Source: Alistipes sp. (GTDB lineage Bacteria > Bacteroidota > Bacteroidia > Bacteroidales > Rikenellaceae). Taken from it: DNA of 64,000 nucleotides. The stretch spans positions 124,001 through 188,000 of the forward strand of contig JAGATC010000020.1 in NCBI GenBank assembly GCA_017621455.1. The letters run 5' to 3'. Of the stretch, positions 37,905-44,822 are shown in pieces. A program made the position numbers and the translations under genes. The notes under the pieces are model-generated. The model did no database searches. It worked only from the letters and a program-made list of their open reading frames with translations, and was not told the DNA's origin. Positions within the stretch are counted from its first letter, which is position 1. The number at the start of each line of letters is the position of its first letter.

Positions 37905-39137
37905 TTACCAGTTCAAAATCTTACGGAAGTCATACTCCTCGGGGTTGGGGAGGTATGCCTTTGCTGCCTCATAGTCGGCAGGTGTCACGTAGTGCATAAG
38001 GTTGTCGATAACCTGGTGAATCTTGTCGGCATTGATGTCGACGAGACGTGGTGGAATCTTGCCGGTCTCGGGATCCTGCAAATCCTTCAAGTAGAGAGGC
38101 GACACGTAGCCCTCCTGGCTGATGTATACCATACAGCCGGTCTTACCCTCCGAGAAGAGCTTGTATACACCCATACCGAGCTGTGAGCAGTAAACCAAGT
38201 CGAAGGCGCAAGGAGTCTGGCAGCGTACCTCGTAGCCAATCTCCACGGGGCGCGACTTAACCTTAAGACCGAGAGCCTTGCAGCGCTTCTCGAGGAGTGT
38301 GTTGAACATCTCTGCCTTCGATACCTTGCCGAGCTCGGGGTGACCGTGGTCGTCGTACGAGAAGTGGATGCCCGACTTGAGAATCTCCTCCTCGTCGAGA
38401 GCGTGGAATACACCCTCCGATACCATAGCAGCACCGTAGTCCATGCCGAGAAGCTTACGCTTAACGATGGCCGATACGATGAGGCTGACAATCTTGTCGA
38501 TGGTGATCTTCGTCTTGTTGAACATCTCGGGGATGATAATCATGGGGTAGTGGCAAGCCGATGCGATACCGAAAGCGAGGTGACCTGCCGAGCGACCCAT
38601 GGCTGCCACTACGAACCAGTTTGCCGAGGTGCGAGCATCGTTATATACGGCGCGACCGATTACCGAACCAGCGTTCTTTGCCGACTGATAGCCGAATGTG
38701 GGCATACCTGCGGGCAAGGGAAGGTCGTTGTCGATGGTCTTAGGCACGTGGATGTTAGCGATAGGATACTGCTTAGCCTCAAGGAACTTGGCGATGCGGT
38801 TTGCTGTAGATGCAGTGTCGTCGCCACCTACGGTTACGAGCAACTTGATATTGTTCTCTTTGAAGAAGTCGAGGTTAAAATTCTTCTCGAAGTCCTCGTC
38901 GGTGGGCTTGAAGCGGCTCATGGTGAGGTACGAGCCACCCTGATTGAAGATGTAGTCTACGCGGAACATATCGAGGTCCTCGTAGCGTGGATTGGGGTTG
39001 AAAAGACCCGAATAGCCGTAGTGAAGGCCGATAACACGATAACCCTTTGCAAGGAAGGTCTTGGCTACAGAGCCAACAACGGTGTTCATGCCGGGAGCTG
39101 GACCGCCACCCGTGAGAATTGCAATAGCCTCTTTCAT
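37905..39137 (-). CDS. 6-phosphofructokinase, diphosphate-dependent type
   Basis: A 410-residue PFK-family enzyme that converts fructose 6-phosphate to fructose 1,6-bisphosphate. Two residues identify the phosphoryl donor. GGDDT (104-108) has Asp107 where ATP enzymes have Gly, and PKTIDND (132-138) has Lys133 where ATP enzymes have Gly. Both are hallmarks of PPi-dependent PFKs, for which the reaction is reversible and saves ATP. The minus-strand -7 box TATCTTTG (39181-39188) lies 43 bp upstream. Confidence 0.88.
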   Translation of the reverse strand: MKEAIAILTGGGPAPGMNTVVGSVAKTFLAKGYRVIGLHYGYSGLFNPNPRYEDLDMFRVDYIFNQGGSYLTMSRFKPTDEDFEKNFNLDFFKENNIKLLVTVGGDDTASTANRIAKFLEAKQYPIANIHVPKTIDNDLPLPAGMPTFGYQSAKNAGSVIGRAVYNDARTSANWFVVAAMGRSAGHLAFGIASACHYPMIIIPEMFNKTKITIDKIVSLIVSAIVKRKLLGMDYGAAMVSEGVFHALDEEEILKSGIHFSYDDHGHPELGKVSKAEMFNTLLEKRCKALGLKVKSRPVEIGYEVRCQTPCAFDLVYCSQLGMGVYKLFSEGKTGCMVYISQEGYVSPLYLKDLQDPETGKIPPRLVDINADKIHQVIDNLMHYVTPADYEAAKAYLPNPEEYDFRKILNW

Positions 39138-39289
39138 AATCAGTTATATTTAATTGTTAAAGTATTCCAATTTTACACCACAAAGATAATAAATTTTTTT
39201 AAGAAATAATAAATTTTTTCGCAAGATATATACATTATTATAAATAATATGTAACTTTACGTTCGATTAAACTAAAACGATGAGAAGTT

Positions 39290-39967
39290 ATGAGAGGCTT
39301 TCTGCTAATTGCCGTGTTTGCTATGAGTTTGCAGTATACCGCTGCAGATGAGCCCTTTAATGGCCGTGTTATGCGTCCCGATGGCCGTGGTATTAAGGCC
39401 TCGGTAAAGGTCGTGGGCAGCGACGGCGTGGCTCGTGCCGATGGTAAGGGACGCTTTGGTCTTACGAATGTTGAGGCGGATGATACGCTGCAATTCATCT
39501 TTAGGCGCGATACGCTGCGTGTGCCTGTCGAGGGTCGCCGAAGCATCGAGGTGGTATGGTACGAGGAGGTGAGTCAGTTTGAGGCTACGGAGTCGGAGGA
39601 GTTGATGAACTATGGCTTTGGCTACGTCAAGCGCCGCGAGTCGGTGGACTACTCGTCGGGTATCTCGGGTGATAGGCTGCGTGCCACGGGTGCGAGCAAC
39701 TTGGTGGATGCCATACGTATGTGCTACCCCGGGTTGAGATATATCAATGGAGAGCTCTGCCTACTTACGCAGAACTCCATAGGTAGCTCCTCGGCGGTGT
39801 TGGTGCTGTGCGATGGTATGGAGACGCGCCCCGAGCTTGTCAACCTCTACGATGTTAAGTCGGTGGAGATAATCAAGGGTTCGAATATGTATGGCTTTAG
39901 GGGTGTAAATGGCGTGGTGCTTATTACGACGATGACGGCCGAGGATGCCTTGAATCGTAAAAGATAA
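39290..39967 (+). CDS. Stand-alone TonB-receptor plug-like protein
   Basis: A 225-residue exported protein with a signal peptide (about 1-19). It has a small carboxypeptidase-regulatory-like region (about 20-85; PFNGRVMRPDGRGIKA...) followed by a TonB-dependent receptor plug-like domain (about 125-218; NLVDAIRMCYPGLRY, VLVLCDGM, VKSVEIIKGSNMYGFRGVNGVVLITT). In SusC-like receptors these two parts precede a beta-barrel of some 700 residues; here the gene simply stops at a terminator. It is therefore a plug-only protein, either a functional periplasmic module or the remnant of a receptor. No downstream barrel fragment is visible. Confidence 0.78.
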   Translation: MRGFLLIAVFAMSLQYTAADEPFNGRVMRPDGRGIKASVKVVGSDGVARADGKGRFGLTNVEADDTLQFIFRRDTLRVPVEGRRSIEVVWYEEVSQFEATESEELMNYGFGYVKRRESVDYSSGISGDRLRATGASNLVDAIRMCYPGLRYINGELCLLTQNSIGSSSAVLVLCDGMETRPELVNLYDVKSVEIIKGSNMYGFRGVNGVVLITTMTAEDALNRKR

Positions 39968-39972
39968 AAAAA

Positions 39973-39992
39973 ATGGAGGCGTCGGCCTCCAT
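39973..39992. terminator. Short terminator after the plug-only gene
   Basis: Arms ATGGAGGC/GCCTCCAT with a 4-base loop, flanked by A7 and TTTCTTATT. It may serve both convergent genes. Confidence 0.65.
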
Positions 39993-40008
39993 TTCTTATT
40001 AATAGCGT

Positions 40009-40827
40009 CTACTTTAGCGGTGAGTCTGGCTCCTTAGCCATCGCGGCATAGAAGAGCTTGTCCACAAGTCCTGGGCAGAACTTCTTAAGGAAGTGGGTAC
40101 CACGACCCTCCCACTCCATTAGGCAGAGACGCTTACGGCGGCGTATGCCCTTTTCGACGATGCGTGCCACCTGCTGTGGTGTCATCATCTTAGCCTCGTT
40201 GCGTGGGGTCTCACCCTGCTGTGAGCCATCGGCTGTGAGTGCCGAGAAGCGTACGTTCGAGGCGGTGAAGCCAGGACATGCTGTCATCACGTGCACACCC
40301 TTCTTTAGGTTCTCCACGCGGATGGTGTCTAAGAAGCCCGTCATAGCGTACTTCGATGCAGAGTAGCCCGTGCGGCCGGGTAGGCCATGTATGCCTGCCA
40401 CCGATGAGATGCCCACGAGTGAGCCCTTCGACTTCTGCAACCATGGCAGCGCATACTTCGTGCAGTTTACCGTGCCCCAGAAGTTTACGTCCATAAGGCG
40501 GTGCAACACCTTAAGGTCGCAGTCGTCAAATAACGCGCGCATCGAGAGGCCAGCGTTACATATCATCACGTCGATGCCACCAAATGCCTCTATGGCAGTA
40601 TCTATGAGGTGCTTGCAATCCTCCTCCTTGACTACGTCGCATGCAGCGTATGCCACCTTGCCGCCCTCGGCCTCAATCTCCGAAGCTATGCGCTTAAGCT
40701 CCTCCTCGCGGCGTGCTGCCATTACTACTTTGGCACCCATCTTAGCATACTCGCGTGCCATAGCCTCGCCAATGCCCGACGAAGCACCTGTTACGACGAC
40801 AACCTTGCCATCAAGAAATTTTCCCAT
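40009..40827 (-). CDS. Short-chain dehydrogenase/reductase
   Basis: A 272-residue classical SDR. The cofactor motif TGASSGIG is at residues 13-20, NAG lies near residue 91, and the catalytic YSASK with its preceding Ser (GISSVAG) is near 140-160. A basic residue pair after beta-2 (AARREEEL) suggests NADP(H). The C-terminal ~60 residues are basic and could sit on the membrane. The substrate is unknown. The MBL hydrolase gene upstream (start 41646) ends 42 bp before this start on the same strand, so they may be co-transcribed. Confidence 0.85.
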   Translation of the reverse strand: MGKFLDGKVVVVTGASSGIGEAMAREYAKMGAKVVMAARREEELKRIASEIEAEGGKVAYAACDVVKEEDCKHLIDTAIEAFGGIDVMICNAGLSMRALFDDCDLKVLHRLMDVNFWGTVNCTKYALPWLQKSKGSLVGISSVAGIHGLPGRTGYSASKYAMTGFLDTIRVENLKKGVHVMTACPGFTASNVRFSALTADGSQQGETPRNEAKMMTPQQVARIVEKGIRRRKRLCLMEWEGRGTHFLKKFCPGLVDKLFYAAMAKEPDSPLK

Positions 40828-40869
40828 ACTTAATTTATTGTTACGTTTTATCTACTCTTTATCTTAATT

Positions 40870-41646
40870 TCAAAGTTCCACCTGCAAGCCATCATAGGCG
40901 AACTGCACGCCCTTGGGCAACCTCTTCTCGGCCTCGGCATGTAGACCTATGCCATGCGACATGTGTGTGAGGTAGGCGCGCTCGGGCTTTACGCGGTTTA
41001 TTATCTCCAATGCCTCCTCCACCGAGAGGTGCGAGTCGTGCTTCTCCCAGCGTAGCGAGTTGATGACCAATACTTTTACTCCCTCTAATTTCGCCTCCTC
41101 CTCTGCCGCTATGGCGCTAAAGTCGGTGAGGTATGCCAGGTCGCCAAAGCGGTAGCCTACCGAGCGGAAACGCTCCGAGTGCTCTCCGATGATGGGCACT
41201 ATACTTATGCCATTAACCTCAAAGGGGTGCGCCTCGTTGATGGTGTGTAGCTCAATCACGGGCACTCCGCGATACTTATTCTGGGCAAAGGCGTAGTCGT
41301 ACTCCATCTCTATGCGCTTTATGGTGGCTTCGTTGCCATAGATGTGCATGGTGTGTATCGTGGGGTAGTCCACGAAGTTGAAGGCGCGCACGTCGTCGAT
41401 ACCCGCCGTGTGGTCCTTGTGCATGTGCGTTAGGAGTATGGCGTCGAGCCTATTCACCCCCTCGCGTAGCATCTGGTAACGGAAATCGGGGCCCGCGTCT
41501 ATAACGAAGCGACTCTCGCCAATCTCCACCATTGCAGAGGTGCGCAGACGTTTATCGCGCCTATCGTTGGAGCGACATACCTCGCACTGGCAGCCTATGA
41601 CGGGCACGCCCTGCGATGTTCCTGTGCCTAAGAATGTCAATTTCAT
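40870..41646 (-). CDS. MBL-fold metal-dependent hydrolase (PhnP-like)
   Basis: A 258-residue metallo-beta-lactamase-fold enzyme. The metal motif THMHKDHTAGID (about 74-85) and further His residues near 152 and 230 are present, as is an N-terminal GTGTSQGVPVIGCQCEVC segment whose cysteines resemble the zinc-binding loop of PhnP-type phosphodiesterases. The physiological substrate is unknown, and no phosphonate genes are nearby. Confidence 0.83.
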   Translation of the reverse strand: MKLTFLGTGTSQGVPVIGCQCEVCRSNDRRDKRLRTSAMVEIGESRFVIDAGPDFRYQMLREGVNRLDAILLTHMHKDHTAGIDDVRAFNFVDYPTIHTMHIYGNEATIKRIEMEYDYAFAQNKYRGVPVIELHTINEAHPFEVNGISIVPIIGEHSERFRSVGYRFGDLAYLTDFSAIAAEEEAKLEGVKVLVINSLRWEKHDSHLSVEEALEIINRVKPERAYLTHMSHGIGLHAEAEKRLPKGVQFAYDGLQVEL

Positions 41647-41679
41647 ACTGCAAAGATATAAAAAAAGAATTGAACTGAC

Positions 41680-41939
41680 ATCACTTGATAACTTAAATGG
41701 AACTACTCTGTTGTAGTGGGGCCGTCGTTATGATATTTGGGAGGTTGCGGTGAGTGAGAATAGTCTATCACTCGATAACTTAAAATAGTCCATCACTTGA
41801 TAACTTAAATGGGGCTACTCCGTTGCTGTAGTAGGGCCGTCGTTACGATATTTGGGAGGATGCGGTGAGTGAGAATAGTCCATCACTTGATAACTAAAAT
41901 GGGGCTACTCCGTTGCTGTAGTTGGGCCGTCGTTACGAC
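41680..41939. repeat. Tandem repeats derived from the 3' end of the downstream minus-strand gene
   Basis: Three related copies begin at 41680, 41791 and 41881, each starting CATCACTTGATAAC. Copies 2 and 3 are exactly 90 bp apart. Copy 3 runs into the last codons of the gene at 41905-42642 (NDGPTTATE and stop), and copies 1 and 2 are extra-genic duplicates of that end. A short additional piece (TATCACTCGATAACTTAAAA) lies at 41766-41785. Confidence 0.8.
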
Positions 41940-42642
41940 GGTAGTATTCTCGAATGAGGCTTACGCTTATCTCTTGGCAGTGGGTGAAGATCTCTGTCTC
42001 GGTGCTGCTTCGCTCTGTCGGGTCACTAATGTTTAGCTGGTTGATATCTTCATGTATGCCGTGGCGTAGTGTCTCGAAAGTATAGGCGTAGTAGAACTCT
42101 TCCACCAGTTTTATATACTGCTCGGGGCTGTGGCTGTTGCGTAGCGAGCGTATGCTGTCGCACTTGGTCACTGTCAGTGTCGTCCATTTCTCGCGTAACT
42201 GCTCTGCGGGGTCTACTGGCGGTGTGGGCGGCGTGTCTGAGGCCTTTGGGGCTCTGCTGGGTGCGAGGTATATGGCGATGATTATAGCTATTGCTGTGAT
42301 GATAAGGATGAGGGCGATGCCATTACGGTGTCGTCGTTTATTGGTGCTCGTTGTATGGGTGTGTCGCTCTATTTTTGCCCCCTCTCTCTTCTCCACGAAG
42401 TCGCTCCACCCGGCATATCCTGCGTATCGTGCCAAGGCAGATAGTGTTGAGGGGCGTGGCGTTGTTGTACGTCTGTCGTAGCCGTAGAGACGTTTGAGTG
42501 TCGATACGCTAATCTGCTCGCCCACGCTCTCGGTGATGCTCAGCGATAGGGCGTCGTAGTCCGTGGGTGAGTCGAGGGTGCGCCCGAAGCGTGCAAGCAC
42601 CTCGCTCTTTAGTTGCTCGATATGTATATCGTTGTACTCCAT
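41905..42642 (-). CDS. Single-pass membrane protein of unknown function with helical N-terminal domain
   Basis: A 245-residue protein. The N-terminal ~90 residues (MEYNDIHIEQLKSEVLARFG...LSALARYAGYAGWSDFVEK) form a helical domain of the kind that opens many Bacteroidales proteins and resembles a DNA- or ligand-binding bundle; I cannot name it. A hydrophobic segment (about 107-129) places the C-terminal ~110 residues outside the cytoplasm. The frame is open to 42753, but the ATG at 42642 lies just after a strong -7 box and starts the recognisable domain. The 3' end is duplicated downstream. Confidence 0.65.
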   Translation of the reverse strand: MEYNDIHIEQLKSEVLARFGRTLDSPTDYDALSLSITESVGEQISVSTLKRLYGYDRRTTTPRPSTLSALARYAGYAGWSDFVEKREGAKIERHTHTTSTNKRRHRNGIALILIITAIAIIIAIYLAPSRAPKASDTPPTPPVDPAEQLREKWTTLTVTKCDSIRSLRNSHSPEQYIKLVEEFYYAYTFETLRHGIHEDINQLNISDPTERSSTETEIFTHCQEISVSLIREYYRRNDGPTTATE

Positions 42643-42650
42643 ATTCGATG

Positions 42651-42658
42651 CAAAGTTA
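42651..42658 (-). promoter_or_regulatory. -7 box directly at the start codon (possible leaderless transcript)
   Basis: On the minus strand TAACTTTG ends only 8 bases before the ATG at 42642. Transcription would start at or within a few bases of the start codon. No clear -33 TTTG is present. Confidence 0.5.
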
Positions 42659-42717
42659 ATAAAAAATGGTAAAAAGCAGATGTTTGCGTAGTATGAATCG
42701 CAATGCACTGTAATGAA

Positions 42718-42801
42718 TTTGGTGGTCGCGAACCTCGACATATACCTTTGCAAAAAAACAGCCCCACTTGGTTGTAGTTTGCAGAATATTTCTTACTTTT
42801 G
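42718..42801 (+). promoter_or_regulatory. Promoters of the small lipoprotein/membrane protein pair
   Basis: First promoter: TTTG (42718-42721), 21-bp spacer, TACCTTTG (42743-42750). A second is possible: TTG (42772-42774), 19-bp spacer, TACTTTTG (42794-42801). Either gives a leader of 240-300 bases before the ATG at 43051. Confidence 0.6.
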
Positions 42802-42897
42802 TGATGGCGTATCTATGTGCGCTGACATATTAGTTGAGATTTTGAGGTCTTTCTAACGACAAAACCGCCAATTTTGTTCGAGTGGCTTGCTACTTGA

Positions 42898-43030
42898 AAT
42901 GTACCAAAGACTAATAAACTCGGTTCTGCACACCTCTCTGGGTGCGGGCTGTTGTTTATTCTATGGTACATTGGGTGCTTGGCGGTGCCTGTCGTTAGTA
43001 GGGTAATCATAGGTCTGCACCTATTTTTTT
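42898..43030 (+). promoter_or_regulatory. Structured leader followed by terminator-like hairpin
   Basis: An imperfect hairpin of 75 bases (42898-42972) has outer arms AATGTACCA/TGGTACATT, a second helix AATAAAC/GTTTATT and an inner stem around GCACACCTCTCTGGGTGC. About 36 bases further on, ATAGGT/ACCTAT (43009-43024) is followed by T7, a short terminator-like hairpin 20 bases before the ATG at 43051. The arrangement resembles an attenuator or riboswitch; no known class was recognised. Confidence 0.5.
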
Positions 43031-43050
43031 ATTTAATATTATATGGAGAT

Positions 43051-43371
43051 ATGAAAAGAGTATTAACTATGATTGTGAGTCTACTGGTTTTAGGTGGGCT
43101 GTCGGGTTGTCGCCACGTTACGAAGGCCTTGACTAACGACATTGTAATGCGTGAGGTTCAAGACTATGTTAATGAACAAGTGGATGAGGAGTATGGCGAG
43201 TACAGATCTTATCGCGAGTTCGAGGCGAATATGGATGCCCTGATTGAGGGGATGCATGAAGGGAATTTAGATGCTTACATCCCCTTTGCCAATTGGTATA
43301 ACTCTCTCGAGGAGAAGGAGCAATTGCAGGTGCGCGATTGGGCAGAGAATACATACGAGTACTCACACTAA
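43051..43371 (+). CDS. Small lipoprotein of unknown function
   Basis: A 106-residue protein. The lipobox GLSGC gives lipidated Cys20. The mature part is highly charged and helical (REVQDYVNEQVDEEYGEYRSYREFEANMDALIEGMHEG) with no known domain. The ATG is preceded by GGAGAT and is the natural start; the longer open frame begins within the structured leader. A membrane protein gene follows after 32 bp, so they probably share a transcript controlled by the leader. Confidence 0.7.
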   Translation: MKRVLTMIVSLLVLGGLSGCRHVTKALTNDIVMREVQDYVNEQVDEEYGEYRSYREFEANMDALIEGMHEGNLDAYIPFANWYNSLEEKEQLQVRDWAENTYEYSH

Positions 43372-43403
43372 CACTATTCGATAAACCTTAAACTGTAGAT
43401 ACT

Positions 43404-44300
43404 ATGGAGACAATCGTAAAGGATAACACTAATCCTGTGGAGCGTAATCATCATCTTCCCTCGCGTGTCGCCCTTATCGTTGCGGCACTTGCTATGGCTG
43501 TTTACATGCTTTTGGATATTGTCACGGAGGTCATGGATGGCGACAACTTATTTGTGCTTGTCGCTCTTTGTATCATCTCTTTGGGCTGTATGACCTTGTC
43601 ATTCTCGGTGCTTGCGCGCTGGTTTAACTTTCGTTCGGACTCGGATGCTGGCATAGGCCTGGTACTTATACTATCAACCTTAGCGTTAAGTCTTGGCGCC
43701 GACATAGGTGCTTATATTGCAATACGTGGCTTGGAAGTGCCTGAAACATATGTAGGCATCATAGATTTTGCACTATACATAGCTGAATGGGTATCGTTTT
43801 GTAACGGAATGATTATCTTGTGCGGTATAGCGCAGGCTATTGGAGTATTTATGATAGCTCGTACGCTATGGCGATTGTATAAGAGTCGCGCACATGTGGG
43901 GTATATGCTCCTATCTATACTTGCGTATATCGCATCGGTTGTGACATCCATATTCGTTTTCCTATGCTTCTTTAATGAGAATTGGAGCGATATGGATATT
44001 GCGGGTGATATCGATAGTCTAATTTGCATACTATTGGTCGACCCGCTATTTATCGGCATTGCTGCTTTAGGTGCTATGAACCTCAATCGCACGCTTATTC
44101 CCAGTGGTGAGTTCGTTGCTCCTGTTGTTGCACCTACAAAGTCACTCTTAAGATACTTCGCTATTGCAGCAGTTATGGCGGTCGCCGGCTTAATTATAGG
44201 TCTGATGTTTGATATGTCTTGGTGGGGTTTTGTGATAGCTGCCATTATCATACTCTTTGTGCTTGTCTTAGTCTTATCACATACCGATGAAGATTTATAG
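43404..44300 (+). CDS. Polytopic membrane protein of unknown function
   Basis: A 298-residue protein with about eight hydrophobic segments, a short cytoplasmic N-terminus rich in polar residues and no recognisable family motif. It follows the small lipoprotein gene closely and is likely to be in the same transcript. A transport or stress role would be guesswork. Confidence 0.65.
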   Translation: METIVKDNTNPVERNHHLPSRVALIVAALAMAVYMLLDIVTEVMDGDNLFVLVALCIISLGCMTLSFSVLARWFNFRSDSDAGIGLVLILSTLALSLGADIGAYIAIRGLEVPETYVGIIDFALYIAEWVSFCNGMIILCGIAQAIGVFMIARTLWRLYKSRAHVGYMLLSILAYIASVVTSIFVFLCFFNENWSDMDIAGDIDSLICILLVDPLFIGIAALGAMNLNRTLIPSGEFVAPVVAPTKSLLRYFAIAAVMAVAGLIIGLMFDMSWWGFVIAAIIILFVLVLVLSHTDEDL

Positions 44301-44365
44301 AGCGTGGCTTAAAGTGTGGCGAAGCTATTCAAGCGACGTGTATGGGTAAACCATTGCATGGTTAT

Positions 44366-44487
44366 AAGAGTGAATAAAAAGTCTATTTTGTCGTTATGCT
44401 CGCCCTCAAAATGCTCATTTACGCTTAAGTAAACTCCGCTTTTCGGGCTTCGCAAGCCTAAAACTACATCTTTTTATTCACTCTCTT
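44366..44487. repeat. 122-bp palindromic element with terminal inverted repeats
   Basis: The ends AAGAGTGAATAAAAAGT and CTTTTTATTCACTCTCTT are inverted repeats. The interior folds into a long imperfect hairpin (arms CCCTCAAAATGCTCATTTAC and GTAAACTCCGCTTTTCGGG). It does not share the core of the stop-codon elements. It resembles a MITE or REP-type element. Confidence 0.65.
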
Positions 44488-44497
44488 AGGTATCAAG

Positions 44498-44536
44498 GGC
44501 TGGCTAAGTAACTTTTTAGTCAGCCTCATTTTTTGT
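44498..44536 (+). terminator. Terminator of the lipoprotein/membrane protein transcript
   Basis: Arms GGCTGGCTAA/TTAGTCAGCC (one G-T pair) followed by TCATTTTTTG. From here to the por start at 44823 I see only a -7 box (TACCTTTG, 44664-44671) and a small TTACCC/GGGTAA hairpin in the leader. Confidence 0.65.
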
Positions 44537-44822
44537 GTGCACCACTGCCGTATGTGCGCCAAAAGGAACAATCTATATAATTGCTGTTCAGCCGTAAAAA
44601 CATATAATCGTCAGTGTTAAAAAGTTAACAACGAAAATGCTATGAAATTTCATTCTAAATATGTACCTTTGCCCCGATTTTTGCCGTAATGGGATTATGC
44701 ATATCCTCCCCATCGGCTGGAATCTGCATGGTGGTGCAACAGTTTTTTACCCCTTTAGGGTAACTATAATGTGCGCCACGATGCACTTAAAAGAGGAATA
44801 CAAATATCAAAAGTTGAAATAT

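Noticed and set aside
39290..39967. SusC-type nutrient receptor
   Set aside because: Only the plug and its preceding domain exist; there is no beta-barrel and no SusD partner.
44661..44822. N-terminal extension of the pyruvate:ferredoxin oxidoreductase, or a leader peptide
   Set aside because: The in-frame stretch contains the -7 box and has no similarity to the family N-terminus, which starts at 44823.
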